In this document: positions 1 through 6,337 of the stretch, piece after piece
Layout: every line of letters starts with the position of its first letter
How positions within the stretch are numbered: the first letter of the stretch is position 1
Assembly (NCBI GenBank): GCA_963726715.1
Contig: CAVSDF010000011.1
Coordinates: forward strand, 1-10,566
Length of the DNA: 10,566 nt
Direction: 5' to 3'
Source: CAVSDF01 sp963726715
GTDB taxonomy: Bacteria > Bacteroidota > Rhodothermia > Rhodothermales > BA12
The notes under the pieces: model-generated
What the model was told of the DNA's origin: nothing
Databases searched by the model: none
Seen by the model: the letters and a program-made list of their open reading frames with translations, nothing else
Program-made: the position numbers and the translations under genes

Positions 1-753
1 GGCAGACGGGTGCTCCACGCCTCCGGTGGCCGGGGCGCGGTCGTCGCGCACGAAGAGAGCGTCCATCTGCGTCATCCGGCCGTTCTCTTCGAGCGTGTCG
101 ACCGGGCGGGCGAACCGGAAGCCTGCATCCTCCATGAATGCGAGGACGTCGCGGAAGAGCGGTTCGCCGGCGTAGCTCGCCTGGAAAGCCGTTTCGAGCA
201 GGACCGCGTCGGCGCGCGCGAGCGTGGCGGTGGCGCCGCGGAGCGCTTCAGTTCGAACCCCTGGAGGTCGAGCTTGAGCAGGAGCCGGCCGCGGCAGAGA
301 GGCTTCGGCGAGGAGGTCGTCGAGGCGGACGACGGGCACGGCGATGCAGGTGGCGGCGCGATTCGCGGGGACGAGCGCCGACGAGGCGAGCGAGTAGTCG
401 GTCCGGTCGAAATCGAGGGTGCGGGAGCGCGTCCGAGCGCCGCCGCGGCGATGCGCACGCGTGGCGCTTCGGAGGCAAGGTTGTTGCGCAACGTCTCGGC
501 GATGTCGGCAGGGGTTCGACGGAGAGGATCTGCGCGGTCGGCCACGTCTCTGCCGCCGCGCGTGCGAACTGCCGATGTTGGCGCCGCCATCGACGATGCC
601 CTCGAAGCGAAAGCCTTGCCGGTGGAGCGCGCGCGTCATCCGAAAGGCGGTGACGGAGAACGGGCGCCACGTGCGCATGGCACGGAGCGCGCCCGGCTCG
701 CCGAGCAGCCGCAGCAGGCCGAGCATCTGGTGGGCGCGAAAGGGAAGGCTCAT
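1..753 (-). pseudogene. FkbM-family methyltransferase broken by five frameshifts (3' end outside window)
   Basis: SAM-dependent methyltransferase of the FkbM type (Methyltransf_21), which usually O-methylates a sugar or polyketide hydroxyl. The ATG at 753 opens MSLPFRAHQMLGLL and reaches IVDGGANIG, the SAM-binding motif I. The frame then breaks repeatedly: near 570, after which QFARAAAETWPTAQ and VEPLP follow; near 505, then DIAETLRNNLASEAPRVRI; near 421, then TLDFDRTDYSLASSALV; near 285, then LLKLDLQGFEL, the FkbM signature; near 249, then EALRGATATLARADAVLLET and clean frame to the left edge. Each break reads as one missing G or C in a short run, except near 285, which is one extra or two missing. 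The residues between breaks look well preserved. It is either a very recent pseudogene or an intact gene damaged by consensus errors. Its stop codon is not in the window. Confidence 0.83.
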
Positions 754-894
754 GAAATCGAGATCATCTCACGGGAGGGGCGGCGGGTCTCTCCGCGCCG
801 ACGGTTTGGCGCAGGCGGTCGCTCCCAAGCAGGGGTCGGGGCACTGTTCCGGCTCGCCCGTGGAGGGTGCGAACCGACGGCTTCGGGTCTTGCG
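754..894. other. Intergenic gap before the FkbM gene
   Basis: This is the only true gap between genes in the window (141 bases). I see no clear promoter hexamers, no convincing rho-independent terminator (no U-tract) and no RNA gene. A short imperfect inverted repeat near 870-885 is too weak to call. An in-frame stop at 769-771 on the minus strand shows that the FkbM gene cannot start further upstream. Confidence 0.5.
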
Positions 895-2085
895 TCAAGG
901 ATACGGCCCGCGCCGGTCGCCGGTCGCGTCCTCGTCCTGCGGGGGCGGGGCGGTGGAGATCGCGTGCAGCCACGCGCGGCGCACGACGTCGGGGCTGAAC
1001 TGCGCGTCGAAGCGGGCGCGGGCGGCGACCGACGCCGCGTGCCACCAGGCGCGGTCCCGGAACTGCACGAGCGCGTCGGCGACGGCATCGGCGTCTCCGG
1101 GCGTGATGAGCCGCCCTTCTACTCCGTCGGTGACGATGCTGGGGATGGCACCGACGGTCGTGGTGACGACCGGCGTGCCGCAGGCGAAGGCTTCGATGAG
1201 GACGAGCGGCTGCGCCTCGTCGGCGTAATTCGATGGGAAGGCGAGCACGTCGTGGCCGAGCATCAGGCGGCGCACGTCGGCGCGCTCGTGTACGGAGCCC
1301 ACGTAGGTCGCGGCGTCGCCTGCGCCGCTCTCGTCCACGAGGTCGGCGAAATGCCGCGCCTGTGCATCGTCGGGCCATGCCCCGGCGAACGTCGCCTCGA
1401 CCGCCACACCATCGCGGCGCAGGCGTCCGATGGCGCGCACGACATCGCCGTAGCCTTTCTCGGGCAGCATGTTGCTGAAGAAGAGCACGCGGAGCGCCCG
1501 CCCATCGGCCCAGGGCGCGCGTCGGGCGTCGAGTTCGGCGGCGGAAGCGATGATGTCGTCCGAGACGGTGTTGGGCACGACGAGGCGCTTGCCCTCGGGG
1601 ATGAAGCGCGCGCAGGCGTCGGCGAGCGAGCGGTCGAGGAACACGACCCCGTCGAGCCGCCGCACCATCCGCGCGACGAGCGGGCGCATCCACGCCACCA
1701 TGCCGAGCCGCTCGAACCCGCCCCAGTGGACGACGCCGAAGACGCGCTGCGAGGAGGCGAACGCCGGAAGCACGAGGAGCGCGTCGCGCAGGTGCCCGGA
1801 GATCTTGGGCGAGATGCTCGTCCACAGCACCGTCGCCGACGGGTGCTGCCGGAGCGCGCGCCGCCACGCGAACGCCGCCCGCGCGTAGCTCCATGCGCCG
1901 GCAAGCGTCGGCGCCGCCCCGGCGCCCACTCCGCGGCTGTGCGCGCCCTGGAGCGACACGCACGCGACATCGCAGGCCGGATCGAGAAGCCTCGCGACCC
2001 GCTCGGTGGCGACGGCCTGCCCGGTCGTGGGCGGGGGGAAGTATCCGGCGACGAGGACGGGGGACGGGGGTGCAGAGTCAGTCAC
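895..2085 (-). CDS. GT4 glycosyltransferase (GT-D)
   Basis: A complete 396-residue GT-B-fold enzyme of the GT4 family, probably adding a sugar late in repeat-unit assembly. Start: a GTG at 2085, within GTGACTGA shared with the GT-A stop; it gives MTDSAPPSPVLVAGYFPPPT followed by TGQAVATERVARLL, the common GT4 N-terminal loop. The acceptor domain includes VVHWGGFERLG (about 118-128). The donor domain begins at about 198 (LRVLFFSNMLPEKGYGDVV) with the conserved Glu-Lys-Gly. The full EX7E pair is present: Glu290 and Glu298 in EAQPLVLIEAFACGTPVV. The C-terminal 20 residues are polar and disordered-looking. The first 57 bases are duplicated at 3348-3404. It is the last intact gene of the overlapping chain, with 141 non-coding bases following. 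Confidence 0.92.
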   Translation of the reverse strand: MTDSAPPSPVLVAGYFPPPTTGQAVATERVARLLDPACDVACVSLQGAHSRGVGAGAAPTLAGAWSYARAAFAWRRALRQHPSATVLWTSISPKISGHLRDALLVLPAFASSQRVFGVVHWGGFERLGMVAWMRPLVARMVRRLDGVVFLDRSLADACARFIPEGKRLVVPNTVSDDIIASAAELDARRAPWADGRALRVLFFSNMLPEKGYGDVVRAIGRLRRDGVAVEATFAGAWPDDAQARHFADLVDESGAGDAATYVGSVHERADVRRLMLGHDVLAFPSNYADEAQPLVLIEAFACGTPVVTTTVGAIPSIVTDGVEGRLITPGDADAVADALVQFRDRAWWHAASVAARARFDAQFSPDVVRRAWLHAISTAPPPQDEDATGDRRGPYP

Positions 2086-3306
2086 GGACGGCGTGGAAGG
2101 TGGTGGCCGAGCGCGAGAGCAGGCGCAGGACGTGCAGCACGAGTCCGGCGACGGGGTCGAGGCCGCGGCTCGATGTGGCGCGCCCGGCGTCGGCGAGGTC
2201 GAGGACGGCCTCGGCGAAACGCTCGGGCGTCCACGCGGCGATGGCGCGGCGCGCGGCCTCGCCCATCGCGCGGCGGTCGGCGGCGGGGAGTTCGGCGATG
2301 CGGGCGAGCGCGTCGGCGATGGCGTCGGTGTCGTTCGGGTCGAACGTCCATCCGGTCACGCCCTCGCCGACGAGATCGGCGGCGCATCCGGCGGCGCGCG
2401 AGACGAGCACCGGCAGGCCCGCTGCCATCGCCTCGTTGACGACCAGGCCCCACTGGTCCTGGAGGGCCGGGTGGACGAACGCGGCGGCGCGTCCGTAATG
2501 TGCTGGGAGCGCATCGACCTGCACGAATCCGCCGAAGCGCACCCGTGCCCCGGCAAGCGCTTCGAGGTCCGCGCGCTCGGGGCCGTCGCCGAGCAGCACG
2601 AGCGGCCACGGCACGCCGCCCCGCCCGGTCGCACCGTCGGCGTAGCGCGCGTGCGCACCGATGAGGCGCCGGAGGTTCTTGCGCGTGACGAAGCGGTTGA
2701 TGGCGAGGAAGTGCGGGGCCACGTCTTCTGCGTCTGCGCGGGCCGCATCGGCGCCTCGGGCGAAGACGTCGTTGTCGACGACGTCGCATCCGGTGCCGAG
2801 GGGACCGGCGAAGCCGAGCCCGCGCACGTAGTCCGTCGAGGCCGTCCCGCTCACGAGCATCGCGTCGAACTGACCGACGATGCGCCCCTTGATCGCCTCG
2901 CGCCAGCGCCTGCGCGGCCCGTCGTCGGCCTTCGTGTCGGTCATCCCGACGGCCACGCGGCGGTTGCGGCGCGCCCATTCGAGCGTGGCGAGCGCGTCGG
3001 GGAGGCTGTACGAGTTGACGGCGACGGCGTCGGGACGGAGGCGGTCGAGCGCGCGGCGAACGGCGCTGTGAAGGGCCTTCGGTGGGAGCTCCTCGAATGT
3101 GGCCTCGGGGAAGAGGGTGAGGCGCTCGAAGCCCTCGTGGGTCGTCTCCTCGCGGATGTCGGCGTAGATGGCCTCGCGGCGTGCGGCCTCGATGACGGTC
3201 AGGCGGACGCCGCGCGCCTGTGCCGCTCGCCCGAGCGCTGCGAGCCGCGCGAGGTGGTAGGGGCCGAGGCGCGGCCACTGGAGTACGATGTGGCGGATCT
3301 CAGGCA
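2029..3306. repeat. Direct repeat copy 1 (GT-A plus first 57 bases of GT-D)
   Basis: Partner of 3348-4640. The left edge lies inside the GT-D coding region, after codon 19. The right edge lies inside the GT-A start codon. 2454-2707 is the divergent middle. The 41 bases between the copies (3307-3347) belong to neither. With more than 400 bases of identity on each side of the middle, the copies should recombine readily. Confidence 0.95.
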
Positions 3307-3307
3307 T
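2078..3307 (-). CDS. GT4 glycosyltransferase, duplicated copy 1 (GT-A)
   Basis: A 409-residue GT4-type enzyme paired with GT-B. It starts with ATG at 3307 where the twin has GTG. Residues 1-200 differ from GT-B only at Arg21 (Gln in GT-B) and Glu68 (Asp in GT-B). Residues 201-285 are the divergent module: LAINRFVTRKNL with the conserved Lys-Asn, PLVLLGDGPERADLEALAGA with a five-residue shorter loop than GT-B, then VDALPAHYGRAAAFVHP. From Trp286 to the end the two proteins are identical, including WGLVVNEAMAAGLPVLVS and a hydrophobic C-terminal stretch (GLVLHVLRLL). Asp284 and Glu292 form a DX7E version of the EX7E motif. Because the acceptor domain is shared and part of the donor domain is not, the two enzymes may use a similar acceptor with a different or differently positioned donor; this is inference. 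The stop overlaps the GT-D start by 8 bases (GTGACTGA). Confidence 0.9.
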   Translation of the reverse strand: MPEIRHIVLQWPRLGPYHLARLAALGRAAQARGVRLTVIEAARREAIYADIREETTHEGFERLTLFPEATFEELPPKALHSAVRRALDRLRPDAVAVNSYSLPDALATLEWARRNRRVAVGMTDTKADDGPRRRWREAIKGRIVGQFDAMLVSGTASTDYVRGLGFAGPLGTGCDVVDNDVFARGADAARADAEDVAPHFLAINRFVTRKNLRRLIGAHARYADGATGRGGVPWPLVLLGDGPERADLEALAGARVRFGGFVQVDALPAHYGRAAAFVHPALQDQWGLVVNEAMAAGLPVLVSRAAGCAADLVGEGVTGWTFDPNDTDAIADALARIAELPAADRRAMGEAARRAIAAWTPERFAEAVLDLADAGRATSSRGLDPVAGLVLHVLRLLSRSATTFHAVRD

Positions 3308-3404
3308 GGATGGAGGCGCGCGGGTGCGCTCCGGTGGCGCGCGTGGCGGGCGGGGGGAAGTATCCGGCGACGAGGACGGGGGACGGGGGTGCAGAGTCAG
3401 TCAC
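3300..3404 (-). pseudogene. Hybrid leftover: first 19 codons of a GT-D copy joined to a foreign 15-codon tail
   Basis: A GTG at 3404, overlapping the GT-B stop as GTGACTGA exactly like the real GT-D start at 2085, opens a 34-residue frame. It begins MTDSAPPSPVLVAGYFPPP, identical to GT-D. At about 3347 the match ends, and 15 codons of unrelated sequence (ATRATGAHPRASIHA) follow to a TGA at 3300-3302. That stop overlaps the GT-A start as ATGCCTGA, the same 8-base arrangement as at GT-B. This looks like the two ends of genes left after the interior was lost. The tail could be the C-terminus of another deleted gene, or meaningless. Translation may still serve to couple GT-B to GT-A. A functional 34-residue peptide is unlikely. 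Confidence 0.7.
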
Positions 3405-4640
3405 GGACGGCGTGGAAGGTGGTGGCCGAGCGCGAGAGCAGGCGCAGGACGTGCAGCACGAGTCCGGCGACGGGGTCGAGGCCGCGGCTCGATGTGGCGC
3501 GCCCGGCGTCGGCGAGGTCGAGGACGGCCTCGGCGAAACGCTCGGGCGTCCACGCGGCGATGGCGCGGCGCGCGGCCTCGCCCATCGCGCGGCGGTCGGC
3601 GGCGGGGAGTTCGGCGATGCGGGCGAGCGCGTCGGCGATGGCGTCGGTGTCGTTCGGGTCGAACGTCCATCCGGTCACGCCCTCGCCGACGAGATCGGCG
3701 GCGCATCCGGCGGCGCGCGAGACGAGCACCGGCAGGCCCGCTGCCATCGCCTCGTTGACGACCAGGCCCCACGTGTCTTTGGTGGCCGGGTGGACGAACG
3801 CGGCGGCATGTCCATAGAGCGCCGGAAGCGCGTCGATCTGCGCGAAGCCCGCGAACCGCACGAGGTCGCCGAGGCCGAGCGCGGCGGCGTGGGCGACGAG
3901 ATCGGCGCGAGTGGGGCCATCCCCAACGAGCACGAGCGGCCACGGCGTACGTCCCGACGCGGTTGCGCGGTCGCGGTAGCGGGCGAGGCCGTCGAGGAGG
4001 CGCGGCAGGTTCTTGACGCCGATGAAGCGCGAGACGGCAACGAAGTGCGGGGCCACGTCTTCTGCGTCTGCGCGGGCCGCATCGGCGCCTCGGGCGAAGA
4101 CGTCGTTGTCGACGACGTCGCATCCGGTGCCGAGGGGACCGGCGAAGCCGAGCCCGCGCACGTAGTCCGTCGAGGCCGTCCCGCTCACGAGCATCGCGTC
4201 GAACTGACCGACGATGCGCCCCTTGATCGCCTCGCGCCAGCGCCGGCGCGGCCCGTCGTCGGCCTTCGTGTCGGTCATCCCGACGGCCACGCGGCGGTTG
4301 CGGCGCGCCCATTCGAGCGTGGCGAGCGCGTCGGGGAGGCTGTACGAGTTGACGGCGACGGCGTCGGGACGGAGGCGGTCGAGCGCGCGGCGAACGGCGC
4401 TGTGAAGGGCCTTCGGTGGGAGCTCCTCGAATGTGGCGTCGGGGAAGAGGGTGAGGCGCTCGAAGCCCTCGTGGGTCGTCTCCTCGCGGATGTCGGCGTA
4501 GATGGCCTCGCGGCGTGCGGCCTCGATGACGGTCAGGCGGACGCCGCGCGCCTGTGCCGCTCGCCCGAGCGCTGCGAGCTGCGCGAGGTGGTAGGGGCCG
4601 AGGCGCGGCCACTGGAGTACGATGTGGCGGATCTCAGGCA
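3348..4640. repeat. Direct repeat copy 2 (GT-B plus first 57 bases of a GT-D copy)
   Basis: Matches 2029-3306. The offset is 1319 on the left and 1334 on the right because the middle is 15 bases longer. 3348-3772 is identical to 2029-2453. 4042-4640 matches 2708-3306 with three differences (4245 G/T, 4438 G/C, 4580 T/C). 3773-4041 is divergent but alignable. The right edge falls inside the start codon of GT-B. Confidence 0.95.
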
Positions 4641-4641
4641 C
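3397..4641 (-). CDS. GT4 glycosyltransferase, duplicated copy 2 (GT-B)
   Basis: A 414-residue GT-B-fold enzyme of the GT4 type, expected to extend the repeat unit. Start: a GTG at 4641 in the overlap GTGCCTGA with the GT-C stop; translation begins MPEIRHIVLQWPRLGPYHLA, equal to GT-A apart from one residue further on. The N-terminal acceptor domain (1-200) includes GMTDTKADDGPRRRWREAIK. The donor domain begins VAVSRFIGVKNL (about 201-212, with the conserved KN), then PLVLVGDGP, then DTWGLVVNEAMAAGLPVLVS, where Asp289 and Glu297 stand in the places of the EX7E pair (DX7E). Residues 201-290 differ strongly from GT-A, while 1-200 and everything from the Trp after 290 are nearly identical. After the stop the DNA repeats the first 57 bases of GT-D. 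No Shine-Dalgarno is obvious; re-initiation from the preceding gene is likely. Confidence 0.9.
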   Translation of the reverse strand: MPEIRHIVLQWPRLGPYHLAQLAALGRAAQARGVRLTVIEAARREAIYADIREETTHEGFERLTLFPDATFEELPPKALHSAVRRALDRLRPDAVAVNSYSLPDALATLEWARRNRRVAVGMTDTKADDGPRRRWREAIKGRIVGQFDAMLVSGTASTDYVRGLGFAGPLGTGCDVVDNDVFARGADAARADAEDVAPHFVAVSRFIGVKNLPRLLDGLARYRDRATASGRTPWPLVLVGDGPTRADLVAHAAALGLGDLVRFAGFAQIDALPALYGHAAAFVHPATKDTWGLVVNEAMAAGLPVLVSRAAGCAADLVGEGVTGWTFDPNDTDAIADALARIAELPAADRRAMGEAARRAIAAWTPERFAEAVLDLADAGRATSSRGLDPVAGLVLHVLRLLSRSATTFHAVRD

Positions 4642-5150
4642 GGTCGGCAAGGGCGCGGTCGAGGCGGGCGAGCAGGTCGCGCGCGGCGGCGTCCCAGTTG
4701 AAGGTGTCGTCGTAGCGCTGACGCGCGGCTCGGGCGGTGCGGCGGTAGGCATCGGCGGCGAGGGCGACATCGGCGCCCTTGCGGTGCGCGTCCTTGCCGA
4801 CGAACAGCAGTTCGACCCGCTCGCCTTCTCCCGTGCGACGCGCCTCGATGGCACCGCCGACCTCGGTCGCCGACGGCGACGACGGCCACGCGTTCGGGCG
4901 CGCTGCCCATCTCGGCCACGGCCGACGCCGCGGCCCACGCCGACGAGCAGACGGCGAGCGCGGCGCCCGCGAGGGCCACGCGGTAGGCGAGCTTGGCGAT
5001 CTGCCCGGCCCGGCGCCGGCCCTCGCGCAACGGCCCGACGGGCACCACGTCTGCACCGGCGCGCTCGAAGGCGCGGCGCATCCGCAGCGTCGTGCCCGAG
5101 AAGGCATTCGAGTCGTCCGGGTCGTGCGGGGTGACGAAGGCGAGGCGCAT
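4634..5150 (-). pseudogene. Decayed GT4 glycosyltransferase with three internal gaps and a frameshift (GT-C)
   Basis: The ATG at 5150 opens a GT4 N-terminus (MRLAFVTPHDPDDSNAFSGT, later VPVGPLREG), but only 517 bases remain where I would expect about 1.15 kb. Three joins are visible. Near 4962 the text passes from YRVALAGA directly to ALAVCSSAWAAASA, so the rest of the acceptor domain is missing. Near 4867-4880, where this family normally has VVPFGAN, VAVV runs into a different frame that continues as TEVGGAIEARRTGEGERVEL. Near 4735 the text jumps from ALAADAYRRT to RQRYDDTFNWD, so the catalytic EX7E half of the donor domain is missing. The C-terminus (LLARLDRALADRA) is intact, and its TGA overlaps the GT-B start by 8 bases, so the ends of the gene are preserved. 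The expected missing parts are from my knowledge of the family, not from an alignment. It should be inactive. Alternative: assembly collapse of an intact gene. Confidence 0.8.
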
Positions 5151-6337
5151 CAGCGGGCGGCGGGGGTGAGGAGGTGGCGGAAGATCGTCTCGGCGAAGGC
5201 CTCCGACGTGTTGCCGCTGGCGAAGGCGCGCGCCGCGGCGGCGTCGAAGCGGGCGGCGGCGCCGGTTCCGTTTGTGTCCGCTACGAGGGCCGCGGCGAGC
5301 GCGTCGGGAGAGGCGGCGTCGACGGTCGCGCCGAGCCGGTGGCGCCGGACGTGCGCGCCGACGAGGCCGTAGTCGGAGGCGAGAACCGGGCGCCCGGCGA
5401 CGGCGGCGCGGATCAGGATGCCCGACGAGCCGACGTGGCGCTGGTAGGGCACGAGCACGAGGTCTGCCGCTTCGATGGTCGGCTGGATTTCGGCCTCGTC
5501 GAGGTACCGGTCTTCGACGAGCACCTGGAGCGACGTCTCGCGCCGCAAGCGGTCGATGGCGTCGAGGTAGTCCGCGCGTTCGGACGCCTCGAAGCGCCCG
5601 GCGAGAACGAGCGCGACCCGCGCGTGCAGCGTGTGCGGAAGCCTCCCGACCGCGTCGAGGACCACGCCAACGCCCTTGCGGCTGTCGAGGGCGCCGATGC
5701 ACAGGAGGACTCGGCGCGAGGGGTCGAGGGCGTCGAGGAACGCCGGGCGCCGGTGTACGACCGAGGTGTCGAACGCCTCGGGCAGCGCGACCGGCGTGCT
5801 CCGCCGCGTGAGGCGGCGCATCGGCTCGACGGCTGTCTCGTCGGGCACAAAGACGCGGTCCATCCGGCGCAGCGCGAGGCGCAGTAGCTCGCGCTTGGCG
5901 ATCTCCACCAGGCGGGCGCGTGCCCCTTCCGGCGGCGAGCCGATGGCGGCGTAGTGGAACGACGGGCGAAAGAGAATGCCGGAGACGGGCGCGCACATCC
6001 GCACGGCGGCAACCGCGACGAGGCCGTGGTCGAGGTAGGTGAGCAAGATGCGGTCGGGGCGCGTCGGGGGCACTGTCGTGCGCAGAAGGCGCGCCATGTG
6101 CCACTCGACCGCCACCCGCGAGCGCATCGGCTGGAAGTCGGTCGTTGTCTCGGTCCACGCCGCGCCGACCTCGGCGGCGAGGGCGGCGACGTCGGGGTGC
6201 GCAGTGGCGACGCATGGGCCGGCGACGATGTGCAGGCGGTCTCCGGGCCGTCGGCGCCGTGTCCAGCCGCGCAGGAGGGCGTCGAGGTACTGCCCGTAGT
6301 GCCCACCGGCGTACGGGTTGACGATGGTGACGGTCAT
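5150..6337 (-). CDS. GT4-like glycosyltransferase (GT-E)
   Basis: A 395-residue GT-B-fold glycosyltransferase with the GT4 pattern, expected to add one sugar to the lipid-linked repeat unit at the inner face of the membrane. Seen: the N-terminal acceptor domain begins MTVTIVNPYAGGHYGQYL, with a glycine-rich loop at about 11-15. The donor domain starts near 208 (RRVLLCIGALDSRKGVG), the Lys in the SRKG loop being the usual donor-phosphate contact. The late motif is YQRHVGSSGILIRAAVAGRP at about 298-317, followed by VLASDYGLVG. The classical E-x7-E pair is not present; Gly/Ser residues occupy the first position and Arg the second, a variant I associate with a GT4 subgroup. Donor and linkage cannot be read. 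The ATG at 6337 overlaps the flippase stop (ATGA); the TGA at 5150 shares one base with the GT-C start (TGATG). Confidence 0.87.
   Translation of the reverse strand: MTVTIVNPYAGGHYGQYLDALLRGWTRRRRPGDRLHIVAGPCVATAHPDVAALAAEVGAAWTETTTDFQPMRSRVAVEWHMARLLRTTVPPTRPDRILLTYLDHGLVAVAAVRMCAPVSGILFRPSFHYAAIGSPPEGARARLVEIAKRELLRLALRRMDRVFVPDETAVEPMRRLTRRSTPVALPEAFDTSVVHRRPAFLDALDPSRRVLLCIGALDSRKGVGVVLDAVGRLPHTLHARVALVLAGRFEASERADYLDAIDRLRRETSLQVLVEDRYLDEAEIQPTIEAADLVLVPYQRHVGSSGILIRAAVAGRPVLASDYGLVGAHVRRHRLGATVDAASPDALAAALVADTNGTGAAARFDAAAARAFASGNTSEAFAETIFRHLLTPAAR

Noticed and set aside
865..890. Possible terminator hairpin after GT-D
   Set aside because: Only a short imperfect stem with a bulge and no run of U; not distinguishable from chance at this GC.
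10..2439. Very long open frame on the plus strand, opposite FkbM and GT-D
   Set aside because: Its product is Arg/Gly/Glu-rich without recognisable domains, and it lies antisense to well-conserved glycosyltransferase and methyltransferase text. High GC makes stop codons rare on the opposite strand.
2029..4640. Insertion sequence or transposon as cause of the duplication
   Set aside because: No transposase, terminal inverted repeats or target-site duplications are visible at the repeat edges. The repeat contains only glycosyltransferase sequence.
2006..4701. Long plus-strand open frames across the duplicated GT block
   Set aside because: They are antisense shadows of GT-A and GT-B. They look repeated only because the underlying genes are duplicated.
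4642..4938. N-terminal extension of GT-B to an ATG at 4938
   Set aside because: The added residues are the out-of-frame reading of the GT-C C-terminus. The match with GT-A begins at the GTG at 4641.
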